Of a stretch of 64,000 bases of DNA, positions 1-38,747 are shown one piece after another. The position numbers were made by a program, and so were the translations under genes. Each line of letters opens with the position of its first letter. Position 1 is the first letter of the stretch. Origin of the DNA: Berghia stephanieae (lineage: Eukaryota; Mollusca; Gastropoda; Nudibranchia; Aeolidiidae); assembly GCA_034508935.3 (NCBI GenBank), contig CM067445.1, forward strand, positions 45,899,837 through 45,963,836, in the 5' to 3' direction. The notes beneath the pieces were generated by a model. That model had not been told where the DNA came from. It did no database searches and saw only the letters and a program-made list of their open reading frames with translations.

Positions 1-76
1 AACTATGCGCCAAGCGAGGCTCGAACCCACGACCTTCGATACGAAAGCGAGTGTCATACCACAAGACCACATAGCC
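1..76 (-). mobile_element. tRNA-derived SINE family 1, head fragment cut by window edge
   Basis: On the minus strand it reads CTATGTGGTCTTGTGGTATG and then a B-box-like GGGTTCGAGCC. Same head as the full copies at 45,748-46,050 and 60,945-61,279. Confidence 0.8.
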
Positions 77-604
77 TCATAGGGTAACTAAAGTTAATGA
101 ATGATAAATAAAGATATTTTTAAAATCCTCATGATAATAAATTCTATCAGTACATTTCCAAAAGAAATATTAAATAAAATGAATGATTAAATGAATGAAC
201 GAATGAATGAATGAATAAATTAAGGAATAAAATATAAATAAAATAAATGAATGAATGAATAAAATAAATAAATATATAAATAAAATAAATCAATAATTCT
301 GGTTACAAAGTTTGTCTGCCCTTACAAGCATTAAAGAAAAGTGAGACAATCTGGATTGGCTAAAACAGGGAACAGAAAAAAAGGCAATAATCTATAAATG
401 TGTCTAGACTGGGACCACTTAAAAGTCCCACCTACAGGATCACAGTCATTCGTCACACATAAAATAAACTCACAGAGAAGGATCCCAACAATTTATCAAG
501 CTCGTTCTTGATGGACATATTTTTAACGTGATCCTCCGATCTTCTAGACCAGGAGGTCCATTGTTTCCACATGCCGGGGCCCACCAACTCTTCCAATTCG
601 GCTT

Positions 605-792
605 GGGCTGTTGAAGATAATCATATGCATGGACATAATGAACAACTTTATGATGACAAATAGGTTCAAATGTTACCTTTATCCTTATCATTTTCATTGG
701 GCTGTCGAAGATAATCATATGCATGGACATAATGAACAACTTTAATATTAAAGATAGGTTCAAATGTTACCTTTATCCTTATCATTTTCATC
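605..792. repeat. 94-bp tandem duplication (2 units)
   Basis: Units 605-698 and 699-792 are almost identical (shared core GGACATAATGAACAACTTTA). They differ mainly by a few bases in the middle, so the duplication is recent. Confidence 0.9.
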
Positions 793-866
793 AGGAATTT
801 TAAAGATGATCAAATAGACTTTCAGTAGCAGGAAAATGCTGAATCCTTTTTGTTTTGTTTTAATTT

Positions 867-909
867 TTTTTTTTTTTTTTTTTTTTTTTTGGAGGGGGGG
901 GGGGGGGTG
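867..909 (+). repeat. T-run joined to G-run
   Basis: About 28 T followed directly by a ~15 G run. The same Tn-Gn junction recurs elsewhere in the window. Confidence 0.9.
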
Positions 910-1338
910 GAGAATGGGAGGGAAGAATATGATCTAATAAACAAAGTCACTGAAGCGCAGGTTACACCATTGTGACTGCTCTCTTGGTGAAAACTGTGAG
1001 ACATCTTGTCAAGTTAAGGTAAAATCGAATCCTGACAGAATGATAATCACTTAACGAAAAAATTTTATTAGAAATTTAGCAAATCAAAATAATTACTAAT
1101 CTGGCAGATGATGAATGTAGACAGTCAAAAAATGAAAAAAACGGCTTCCACAACCATACTTGAAGAAAAGCTTGAACCTAAAACTCTCTTCCTTCTTTTT
1201 TTTTCTTTCTTTCTTGAAACTGTTTTATTCATTTTTGTCCAATACAAGTAAGTTCTTAGAGAAAAAGTTGAGCCAATGCTCAAAAATACCTTATTACTGT
1301 GCTAAAACATCTAAAACATGAAAAGTGTATCAACTTAC

Positions 1339-28647
<27,309 letters not shown>

Positions 28648-29670
28648 CTAAAATATACAAAAACAAAGAATGGAAAATAATAAAATTAAATTTCATCGGC
28701 AAATTTACAATTGTCTGTAATGAGGTGTAAAATTAAAGGAAAATGTATACAGAGTTCATACCAGGAAATATTAACCAATGTTGAAAAGATAAATTAAAAG
28801 TCAAAAGTCAGTCTACTGTGAATCAAAAATATAAAAGAGAAAGATTCAACTTCATTTAGGTGAGATTTATTTTTTTTTCAATTTTCACCATGACAGAATA
28901 CAAGGTTTGTGACAAATGAAATTTGTTTCTTCATTTCAAGAAGGTATGGTTCATGATTAACAAAACGTTCTTTCTCAAAATACTTCGAGTGACTTGAGCA
29001 GAGTTGGTTGAAAATGGGCTGAAGACTGACTACACTTTGATAAAATTTTCAAACTCAGAACATCTTAATTTGACCCAGTCAGGTGGATGGGACTTTTTAA
29101 AAAACATAAAGTTTGATCCCTTATTTATATTTTTCTATTGAAAATTTTAGTCAATTTTACAGAGAAAATCTGTGATCTTTTTGCTGCCTCAAAACCAGCA
29201 TCTCACAGCGATCTGGAAAGTTTGGGTTTTGCAGTGAATATGGCCCACTTAATGTTTTCAGTAATTTTGTTTCAATTAAAAAATAAATGGTAAGTGTTGG
29301 GTATCTTTTTAAATCTAAAGATCAGAAAATAATCTTTATTTCCATATAAATCATTTTCATGTATGTTAAGTATGGAAAAAATTATGGATAATTGAAAAAG
29401 GAAAAAAAACATGACCTTTTTGTCCTAAAAAGTAGGGTTGATGGCGTGTAAAATAAAATGGTGAGCGAGTGTATCAATTTTGATTAAATTTTGCAAAGAT
29501 ATTCTTCAATTAATTTTCTATCGATGTATTAAGTATAATCAAAATGTATACATAATTTAAATTGGTAAATTTTTACTTCATTATCATTAGCTTTCTGAGA
29601 AATGCAATCAGGAATTCAGAATGAAATGGCTGTCGTTTTTGCCAGACATGTCTGCCACTAAAGAAAAACA
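28648..29670. other. Upstream of OPA1 exon v1: no gene seen
   Basis: AT-rich. No convincing short ATG exon with the required phase-2 donor was found on the minus strand, here or further on to 35,351. Confidence 0.5.
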
Positions 29671-31273
29671 ATTATTGCTAGACACCTGTCTGGCAATAAT
29701 CAAAAGCCTGGCCTTTTGTTAGACAGTGTCTGGCAATAATCAAAACCCTGATTATGTTGGCAGAAAGATTTTATGCAAACAAGGCGTGAAAAATGCCAAA
29801 TAATCTGAAAAAATGCCAGTGGTAATTTGTGTCCCAAATCAGTTAATATCAAGCGAGATTTAACACAAGATGAAAGTAAACAGTGCTCAAATGTCATAAT
29901 CCAGATTTTTTAAAAAGCAAATGGATCAATGAAATGTAAGATTTTGACACTGAACTGAAAACGTCAAACTGGAAATTCCGCCTTTTATTTTTCTTCAAGA
30001 CACTTGTTAATCAGCAAAGCGGTTCATAGTCCACCAACCATTACAAATTTCACTACCTACCAACCTGTTAACTTTATTGATCTTCTTTTGTTTCTACAAA
30101 TTTGTTCATTCTGACCACAATTTTCGGGATATTGATGATGGCCGAGGATTTGTTTATTTCGCAGACGAATTCCTAGGCCGAGTTATTGTTTGCCCCAAAA
30201 CCGATCACATCTACTATTTTCCTGTCTTTCTAATACAAAATAATACAATTTATTACGACACTTCCACAAAACTAGATCAAACACCATATTATCTGAATCA
30301 GAGATGAAAATAACTATCAAAACAAGGAAGCAAAGATGATGAAAAATTATCTAGTTCAATTATGAATTTTAAGATACATAGATATCGGTGTGGATAGACA
30401 GCTCAGTGAGTTAGACCACCTTTCATTTTGTTCCCTTTTGCTAAACTGGTTCGAATCCGCTCGCTCCCTCTTTTTTTCTTTCTTTTCTTTTTACTTCCCA
30501 AATGATGACAATTGTTTTCCCTTTTGTTCTGAGCAGGAGTTTTTTAATTATTTTAATTTTTTATTTCTCTGATAAGAGTTCAATTTAAATTCATTATATA
30601 TTTGGTCTTGTTCCGTTTCTGAGCATGAATTTCTTAAAATTGTTTTTATCCACAAAAATGTTTTTTTCTATCTGACCATTTGATCACCCTCTAAATTTCT
30701 TTCTTTGTTTGTTTTTAAATTATTTATTGTTTTAGTATATACTTTATGAGATCGGAGTGGGGACGAATATTACAATTTACAATATTCAATAGAAAGGAAT
30801 CAAAAGAGATTGGGGGGGGGGGGGGGGGGGGGCGGTGGATAGGACATTTACCATTTGCAATACCCTGTAGAAAGGTGGCAAAAAAAATAATTTTAAAATG
30901 GGGGGAGGACCAGGACTCGAACACACAGCGTCAATTCCGACAAGCCTTCTGCAAACGACTTGACCATTTGGTCATGGCATTCACATGAATGTCAACACAT
31001 ATTGTGTATATAGTAACCTACTATCCATCTACTGATTTACTGTTGGGTAATTTTATGCTTTTATTGATAGTTTATTAACTTTGCTTATTTCTATGTGCAT
31101 TACGAAACTTTCCATATTCTGGAATGTGGATAAATGTTTATAAGACTGGAGTTTTTAAAAAATGTCTGCATAATCGTCCATCGCTATTGCCAGACAGTGT
31201 CTGGCAATAACCGTTCATCATTATTGCCAGACAATAACCGTTTTTCTTTATTGGCAGACAAGTCTGGCAATAA
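29671..31273. mobile_element. Palindrome-ended element A
   Basis: Left end carries a 30-bp palindrome (29,671-29,700; ATTATTGCTAGACA-CC-TGTCTGGCAATAAT, one mismatch) and a partial second unit (29,716-29,740). The right end has three units (31,184-31,210; 31,220-31,237; 31,248-31,273). Inside are two tRNA-like segments in opposite orientation (plus near 30,385-30,460; minus 30,905-30,990). The centre and right half match element B (ATTTCTTAAAATTG; GATCGGAGTGGGGACGAATA). No open reading frame is recognised. Confidence 0.65.
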
Positions 31274-31596
31274 CCAGAGTGGAATGAAATACTGCATTAG
31301 ACTTTAGAAAGCTTGTTTTGAGCCCTTTTTTAAAATGCTATTTTTAAAAATAGGTTAAAAAATAACGCAATTGTGACCAAAGTTTAAAAAAACAAGTTTC
31401 ACCTTACTACAGTGGGCATTGGTTAAGGAGTGAGGTCCCTGCACCATCTTAATTTGTTTACATATTGTAAGAGACAATGGCCAGAATATGGTCTAAAGTG
31501 TTCAAAGACTAAAAATACTTTCAACCAAAAGTGTAACCAAAGTTTAAACATGCATTTCGATGATGAAAACAAAAATAACAAAAAAATTTTAAATAT

Positions 31597-31630
31597 ATAA
31601 TAATAATAATAAATAATAATAATAATAATA

Positions 31631-31683
<53 letters not shown>

Positions 31684-31741
31684 TAATAATAATAATAATA
31701 AAATCATAATAATAATAATATACAATAATAATAATAATAAC

Positions 31742-31788
<47 letters not shown>

Positions 31789-31850
31789 TAATAATAATAA
31801 TAATAATAATAATAAAATAATATTATCTAATAATAATAAAAATAATTTTA
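31597..31850. repeat. (AAT)n microsatellite, ~250 bp
   Basis: Imperfect AAT array between elements A and B. Confidence 0.97.
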
Positions 31851-32145
31851 AACATTTTACCTTATCCCGATATGACCAGTGTACCAGATGATGAAGATTG
31901 TCAAATTATTTTTTAAAACACTGTGATTATCCCCAGACACCTGTCTGGGGATAATGAAAATTCGTTATCCCCAGACACATATTTGAAACTCCGCTCTTTT
32001 AAACAATTATCCACATTCCAGAATATGGAATGTTTCCGAATGCACATAGAAATAAGGAAAGTTAATAAAATATCTATAAAAACATAAAATTAACCAACAT
32101 TAAATCAGTTGTTACTACATATACACAATATGCGTCGACTTCGAA

Positions 32146-32233
32146 GTGGGTGTCATGGCCGAATGGTTTAGTCGTCTGCCCCTGGAAGTTTCACCAGAAT
32201 CGACGTTGTGGGTTCGAATCCTGGTTCCGCCAC
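32146..32233 (+). other. tRNA-like segment (class II type), left arm of element B
   Basis: Starts GTGGGTGTCATGGCCGAATG (A-box) and ends GGGTTCGAATCC (B-box) ... CCGCCAC, followed by a T-run. The length of 88 nt is like tRNA-Leu/Ser, but the acceptor and T stems mispair and no clear anticodon arm forms, so it is not a functional tRNA call. Confidence 0.65.
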
Positions 32234-32566
32234 TTTTTTTTTTTTTAATTCCGTCTTCTTTTTACAGAACGTTGCAAGGGATAAATGTCCCATCCATCCT
32301 CCCCCCACCTTTTTTTTTTTTTTTGTGCGAGTCTATTCTTTTCTTCTTTTTGTTTGATCTTTTGTTCCGTTTCTGGCCATGAATTTCTTAAAATTGTTTT
32401 TATTTTTTTTTTAATTATTGTTTGTTTTTTTCTCTTCTATCTGACCATTTGGTCGCTCTCTGAATATTTCTGTTTGTTTGCTTTTTAATTAATTATCCTT
32501 TTTAGACACTTTTTGAGATCGGAGTGGGGACGAATATAACAATTTGCTAGAAACTAGAAAGGAACT

Positions 32567-32581
32567 AAGAGAGAGAGAGAA

Positions 32582-32664
<83 letters not shown>

Positions 32665-32668
32665 AGAG
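32567..32668. repeat. (GA)n array at centre of element B
   Basis: GA repeats with small interruptions. Absent from the centre of element A, which has a G-run there instead. Confidence 0.95.
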
Positions 32669-32768
32669 TTTTTTTTAAAAAGAGGTGGGGGGGGAGGATG
32701 GATGGGACATTTATCCCTTGCACCGTTCTGTAATAAAAAAGACGGAATGTAAAAAATAAAATTTAAAA

Positions 32769-32855
32769 GTGGCGGAACCAGGATTTGAACCCGCAACGTC
32801 GCTTCTGGTAAAACTTCCAGGGCAGACGACTAAACCATTCGGCCATGACACCCAC
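32769..32855 (-). other. tRNA-like segment, right arm of element B
   Basis: Inverted copy of the left-arm segment, a few differences in 87 nt. Both A-box (ATGGCCGAATGG) and B-box (GGGTTCAAATCC) are kept. Confidence 0.65.
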
Positions 32856-33405
32856 TTCGAAGTCGACGCATATTGTGTATATGTAGTAACTGATTTAATG
32901 TTGGATAATTTTATGTTTTTATAGATATTTTATTAACTTTCCTTATTTCAATGTGCTTTTGGAAACATTCCATATTCTGGAATGTGGATAATTGTTTAAA
33001 AGAGCGGAATTTCAAATATGTGTCTGGGGATAACGAACTTTGGTCTGGGGATAATGACAGCCTTTTTAAAATCTTACCTTAAACCCGAGACCAGTGTAAC
33101 GGATGAAGGAGAAAATTGTCAAAAAAATAACTAGAGAGCTGAGCCGGTGTTACCAATACTTAGCTTCTATAACCAGGACAAATCATTCGTTTGGACAGAA
33201 AAATAAATAAAAACTTACCGCTTACCGTCAAAAGCAGTTTAGATTTGAAGATGCATTTGTTTTCTATCAAAAAACATTCGGTAATGGACAATCCTTGATG
33301 AATTTCAAAAGTTGTGTTGAAATTATATCCTAATTGTTTTCATTTTTAATTCCTCGCGAAATCGTGTGGGCCCCGTTTCTGTTATCAAGGTTCCGCCTAG
33401 CCAGG

Positions 33406-33779
33406 CAGGGTTGCCAGATAATTTTTGAGTAAGAGACCAAACTAGCTATAGCAAGAAGCCAGATTCCTCGGCAGGAGCCCAAATACCACCAAACCCACCT
33501 TAGCCTCGCGAAAACTCTTTAGATTTGTTAAACAATTTAGATAGGATAAGGAAAATTCGTATATATAGAAGCATTAGCAAATGCAATCTGTGGCGTTAGC
33601 ACGTGTTGCATTTAGATATTTAGATTGCCAAATAAAATAAGTTTTACCGGTACAAGAGTAAAACGATATAACGGGGAAAGTCAGAGGAAGCCAAAAAGTT
33701 GGTTACAGGAGGCCAAATGGCTTGGGAAAAGGCCAAATTTCTCAAATTTGGCCACCAGGAGGCCAAACTAGCAACCCTG
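33406..33779. mobile_element. hAT-like MITE
   Basis: 374 bp with terminal inverted repeats CAGGGTTGCCAGA / CTAGCAACCCTG, the hAT type. Flanking 8-mers (TAGCCAGG and GCCCCAGG) agree at 5 of 8 positions, so the target duplication is decayed or uncertain. Internal repeats of AGGAGGCCAAA. Confidence 0.6.
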
Positions 33780-34441
33780 GCCCCAGGTTTTTAAAAAAGT
33801 TTATTGGGAAAAAGATACGGAACAAAGTGTCCATAGATAGGTATGCAATTTGGTGCATTAGTGCAGTAAAAAGGCCTTTTTTTCTTTTATTCAATAAACT
33901 TGACTGCTGGTGGACCCTAGGCCTCTCTACAAGTCCAAGAAATAATACTCACTTTTTCTCTGCTCCAACGAAAATATCTACCCCCTACCGGTCTAATTAT
34001 TTGTAGCAGACGACAAATTTCTCAAAACGGTCACGTGACACTGTAAAAACAACACAGGAAGTCCATGAAAGCTTATTTACGGCATTTCCTTTGAACCGTG
34101 TAAACAACAAAATTTCGTTTTCATTCGACTCAACGGGTCAGATTGGCCGGTATTTTTTAACGAACTAAAGTTCTGAAAAATCAAAATGTTTCTTAGAAAG
34201 GTGAAAGATCCTAGTTTTTGAAACAGAGGTAGGTTTTTTAAAAAAATCTTTATATTTTACGTGAATGCATGCTCAAGGCGAGTTGGACGTGCAGCGGAGG
34301 TTGGTCGGCCAAAGGCGAGGCTCTCTAAATAAAAAATGGGAGTGGGAGGCCTTCCGAAAGCTCCTACATCCCCAGTATAAATAAAGAGTGTGTGTGTGTG
34401 TGTTTTAATTTAGCTTCCTTCAGTATTTTTTTCCAAAATAC

Positions 34442-34488
<47 letters not shown>

Positions 34489-35351
34489 CTTCCCCTCGCC
34501 TCATTTTTCCAACAACATGGCGACATGGGCATCGCTCCTTAACCAATGCCTTACAGTGAGCCTATATCGGAGGCCACTGGACTGGAGTTATCAATGTCAA
34601 AGTGCCTAACTAGTAGACTGACGAGAATCTGGGTGTAAGTAAGTAAAGGAATTTGTAGATCACAGTCACAGTTTCTCAAGTTCAAATTTTTATTCAATTC
34701 AAGGCACTCCTAATCCTAACGTAAATTAGTGAAAAAAATAAGCATTTATCTTACCCAAAACGGCCCAGTAACATGTTTGACATCACAAAATGTTTCACGA
34801 AAATGGAGCAAACTCAGAACATTTCTATTTTATAGAATTTTAATTTTCCTGTTCATGATGATGAAAATGTTTGCATTTTCCGTTCTTGGGTCATTCAGTT
34901 GTCCCCAAAAGAAAACAAAAGTTAACTCCCCTGTATATTTTACGCTGTCTAAAACTACATAGAACCGGTTATCTCATTCACTAAGCATTCTTCTCTTAGG
35001 CCTCATTTCGGCAGTTTAGATTTGGCTGATGATTTTTATTAGGCTATCTATTTGAGCGACTACTTAAGATGACTCTGACATTCTTCTTTGAGTTATTTCT
35101 CTTGATATATATAAAAAGACAACAACAACAAAACTCCTTCAATGTCGGTTCATTTCAATAACTTCTACTTCTTGATTCAAATTATAAAAAGATTCATCAA
35201 GGGAAATTATTCTTGAAATCTTTCAATTGACTTTGACGCTCTATGTAAACACAAACCGGTGGATATACTTTCATTTATGTAACGCCGCTGCTTATATTTC
35301 TTATTCAATTCAACTGCAACATATCTATGTTAGACTATACTCTCAGTGATA
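33780..35351. other. Region upstream of SCO1
   Basis: Contains GT (34,389-34,404) and CT (34,443-34,486) arrays and otherwise unique-looking AT-rich DNA. The SCO1 promoter should lie here, but no motif could be assigned. Confidence 0.4.
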
Positions 35352-35543
35352 ATGGAAAGAATTATAAATCGTCCATTTCTCCAAGTTTGCTCTCGATGTT
35401 ACAGAGATTTTCTTAGAAGTCTCGGATCAACTTCCATTTGCCCAACAGTAGTCAACACGATCGCAAAACAGTCCAAATCAAATACAAATTATCCATGGTC
35501 ATCAAACTCCAGTAGCATAGGAATCGTAGCGAAAAGGAATTTG
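35352..35543 (+). CDS. SCO1: SCO1 exon 1: start and presequence
   Basis: 64 codons from ATG at 35352. Arg/Ser/Cys-rich with almost no acidic residues, consistent with mitochondrial import. Donor TTG|GTTTGT, phase 0. Assigned by position, phase and composition, since this part is not conserved in the family. Confidence 0.85.
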
Positions 35544-35631
35544 GTTTGTAATTAGCAATTCAATTTATTTGTTTATGCTACCCATCACGTCAAATTATTT
35601 GTGTGTGCGTCCACCTTTTCTATACCTCTCT

Positions 35632-35677
<46 letters not shown>

Positions 35678-35700
35678 CGCTTATACACACACACTCACAC

Positions 35701-35764
<64 letters not shown>

Positions 35765-38713
35765 CTTATACTACACACACACACTCACACATTTCTCTCT
35801 TTCTGTCTGTCTTCATAAAATGTTTTTTTACAATCCATTATTTAAAACCATGGGATAGCGCCTGTAACAGTAACAGTAACAGAATGCACATATTCAAACC
35901 CGCAATAATCATTCAAAGGAAAGGCAGTCTTAGAATTGAAATATTGAGGAAACTTGATTTCAGCAAACCGTAATTGTAAACAATTGAGTCAAAATCACAG
36001 GCAAAAAAAAACAAAACAAAAATCCGCCAGGAGAGGTACGTAAACGAATTGAGAAATCAAGTATATCACGTCATAAGATTTAAGAATTGCATCATTTTCA
36101 GCCATTCAAATCTGATTAAATAAATTATTGCCAGATTGTCACATTCAATTTTCTCTCTTTTTTTTTCAGAACTTGACTGATAGGTCAGTGTCATTGCCAG
36201 GAAATTATTTGCCTTTTGTGCGTAATTTTGCAACAGATCAAGATCAGTCCGGTGAAAAGTCCATTCCCAATCCACTTCCTCCACGAAAATCGAAATCAAA
36301 AGATCCTCATGAGAGAACGGTGGGTGAAGCATATATGTAACCTATCTCTTCAAAATGGTATTCTGTTGGTGTGGTTTAGATGCTGAAAATTTAATGTCTG
36401 TGGTTTGGTTTAAGTTTTTAGGAGTTATTGAAGAGAACTTGAATAATTTCTTAAATGGAAATAAAACGACTCATTAACAAAAGTTTTTGCATTTCTGGTC
36501 ATTCCAACTTCAATATCCCTTTTTTGGCATCCCTTATGTATTTATCTCTACATAATTCAGCTTTGAACAATTGGTCACAAATAGTTTTACAAAAGTGGTC
36601 ATTTGAATGGATTGATTTAATATTAACTCTTTATAAATGGCATTTAATTTTGTACTAACTTAACTCTCCTATTGTGTTTACTAAGAGGGTAGTAGAGACT
36701 CAATATCAGGATACAAAGTTATTTCATCTATAAGCTAGAAGTTTTTATGTAATTTTTAATATGCACCCATCCTACTAAAGTTGTAAGAGTAAAATGATAT
36801 CATAATTAAAACGACAAACATTTGATTTTGATGTTTAGGATTGCCTTGTAATCTCTAACTCTAAGCAATTTATTTTCTAGATCAGAAACATAATGCAATA
36901 TGGTAACACGCTGCCTTTAATTCACCTTTACTGGGGGGGGGGGGGGGGGGGAAAGAATGGATTGGTCATTGTTAATCAACACATCCTTACAAACAAGCTT
37001 TCTCAACACTTGTAAATTATTTTTATTTTAAATATCTATGTTTTTATTCATTTTTACGTATCGTAACCTTCATTGCCTCCACAGCCAGTAACATGGAAGA
37101 CTCTCATTTTGGTTGGAGGGGTAGCCGGTCTTCTAGTTCTTGGTATGAGATATGTCAAGAGTGAAAAAGAAGAAGGTAATTTCCGCAATGATGATTGCAA
37201 TTGTAACAAAACATTTCCTATTTATTGCTCTGCTCCATTAGCTTTCTTCTTTCACTTCTCCACCTCTCTCCTCTCTCCTTCTTCTTCTTCTTTTCTTCTT
37301 CTTTTTTCTCTTCTTCTCTCTTCTTCTTCTTCTTCTTCTTCTTTCTTCTTCTTCTTCTTCTTCTTCTTCTTCTTCTTCTTCTTCTTCTTCTTCTTCTCTT
37401 CTCTCTTATCTTCTTCTTCTTCTTTCCCCTCTACTAAACTGACATTGTGTGAATCAGCCAAAAATAGTATTACTTTCAACATATATTTAATTTTTTTTTT
37501 TTAAAGGAGTGATAATAATCACAAATCCTAATTTGCCAAAGCACTGTGTTCACATTTGAAAGAATGGATATTTTAGATTTGTTTCTATTTTTTGTTTGTC
37601 CTCATTTTAAATGCAGATTACATGAATGATAGTTTTTCAAAATTATTTGTCCCATGACTCAATAGGTTTTAATCTTCAATTTATTTATTTTTTAATCATC
37701 CAGCCAGACGCAAAGCTCAAAACAAGAAGATTGGGAAGGCTAAGCTTGGTGGAGAGTGGACACTGACCAACCACCATGGAAAGGTACAGTCCAGCTGGGA
37801 TTTCCATGGCCAGTGGATTCTCATCTATTTTGGATTCACCAACTGCCCTGACATTTGTCCAGAGGAAATCGAGAAAATTGTCAGCGTTATCCAAAAAACA
37901 GGTGTTTTATTTGTTGATTGATTTGATTATTATTTTGTGTGATGAGTTTTTATTCTTTATGTTAGTTTTTGGTTTTGGGGAAAGTTGTCATCTCAATTTT
38001 GTAAAAGATGTCCTAACAAAAATTCTGTCAGACATTTTGTTTATTTCATCGAGTACGGTTCACTCTGTTTAGGCACACTATGGCTAATTAAATACTCCAA
38101 TTTCCCGATGGTGTAAAATTTAGAATATAACCGTATAACAATACTGCATTAGCCTATTGCATATCGTTGTAGTGGTTCCCTTCCTTTCATTTTTAGACCT
38201 TCAAGGTGACATTTATTTGACTCAATCCTCCGAAATATCATTTACACAATAATATAATATATCATGGCTCAGTGGTTACATTACCACTGCCCAATGTGGA
38301 AGTATTGAGTTCATTCCTGTGCTGTTGTTGAAGATTTAGTATTGGGATTTTTTCTGTGTTGTCATGGAAGATTTTTGTTCACTGCCATTTAATCCAGTGG
38401 TTTATGGATCGCTTGCTTTAGATCCTAGGTAAAATAGAGATGATGTGGCAAAAAGTTGACCACCACATCAAATCACGAGGGTGATTCAGAACATTATCAC
38501 ATTAACACAGCAAGCCCCAAGTCTATTCAGATAAGGTTCTTAAATAATTTTTTTCTTGTTCATGATGAATATATTATTATTTTGTTAATATTTTCTTTTA
38601 TTCTGCCTTGAACCAGATGCCGATCCAGACCTTCCTAAGATTCAGCCCATTCTTATCACTGTCGATCCAGATAGAGACACGCCAGAAGCACTCAAGGAAT
38701 ATTGTTCTGGTAA

Positions 38714-38747
<34 letters not shown>

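Larger units (their letters stand above)
1..1338. other. OPA1 intron at left edge: repeats only
   Basis: Contains a SINE head at 1-76, (AATG)n-like runs at 181-280, a 94-bp tandem duplication (605-792) and a T-run followed by a G-run (867-909). No further OPA1 exon was recognised on either strand. Confidence 0.6.
31926..33055. mobile_element. Palindrome-ended, fold-back element B
   Basis: Left terminal palindrome at 31,926-31,955 (ATTATCCCCAGACA-CC-TGTCTGGGGATAAT, perfect) plus a half unit at 31,964-31,979. Right end has half units at 33,018-33,034 and 33,042-33,055. Arms of about 360 bp (about 31,958-32,325 and 32,685-33,030) are inverted repeats. Each holds a tRNA-like segment (32,146-32,233 plus; 32,769-32,855 minus). 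The centre contains a GA array. Non-autonomous: no transposase seen. Confidence 0.75.

Noticed and set aside
30077-30307. Open frame of 76 codons inside element A
   Set aside because: No recognisable domain and not conserved in element B. Likely chance.
32146-32233. Functional tRNA-Leu/Ser gene
   Set aside because: Boxes are present, but acceptor and T stems mispair and the anticodon arm is not normal. It is part of a repeated element.
33216-33300. Candidate first coding exon of OPA1 (minus strand, ATG shortly before a GTAAGC donor)
   Set aside because: Both ATG codons run into an in-frame TAA before the donor and the phase does not fit exon v1. The true first exon was not found.
34517-34612. 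Plus-strand ATG GCG ACA TGG ... short open frame upstream of SCO1
   Set aside because: 32 codons ending in a stop, no similarity, and not needed: SCO1 has its own ATG at 35,352 with a stop upstream.
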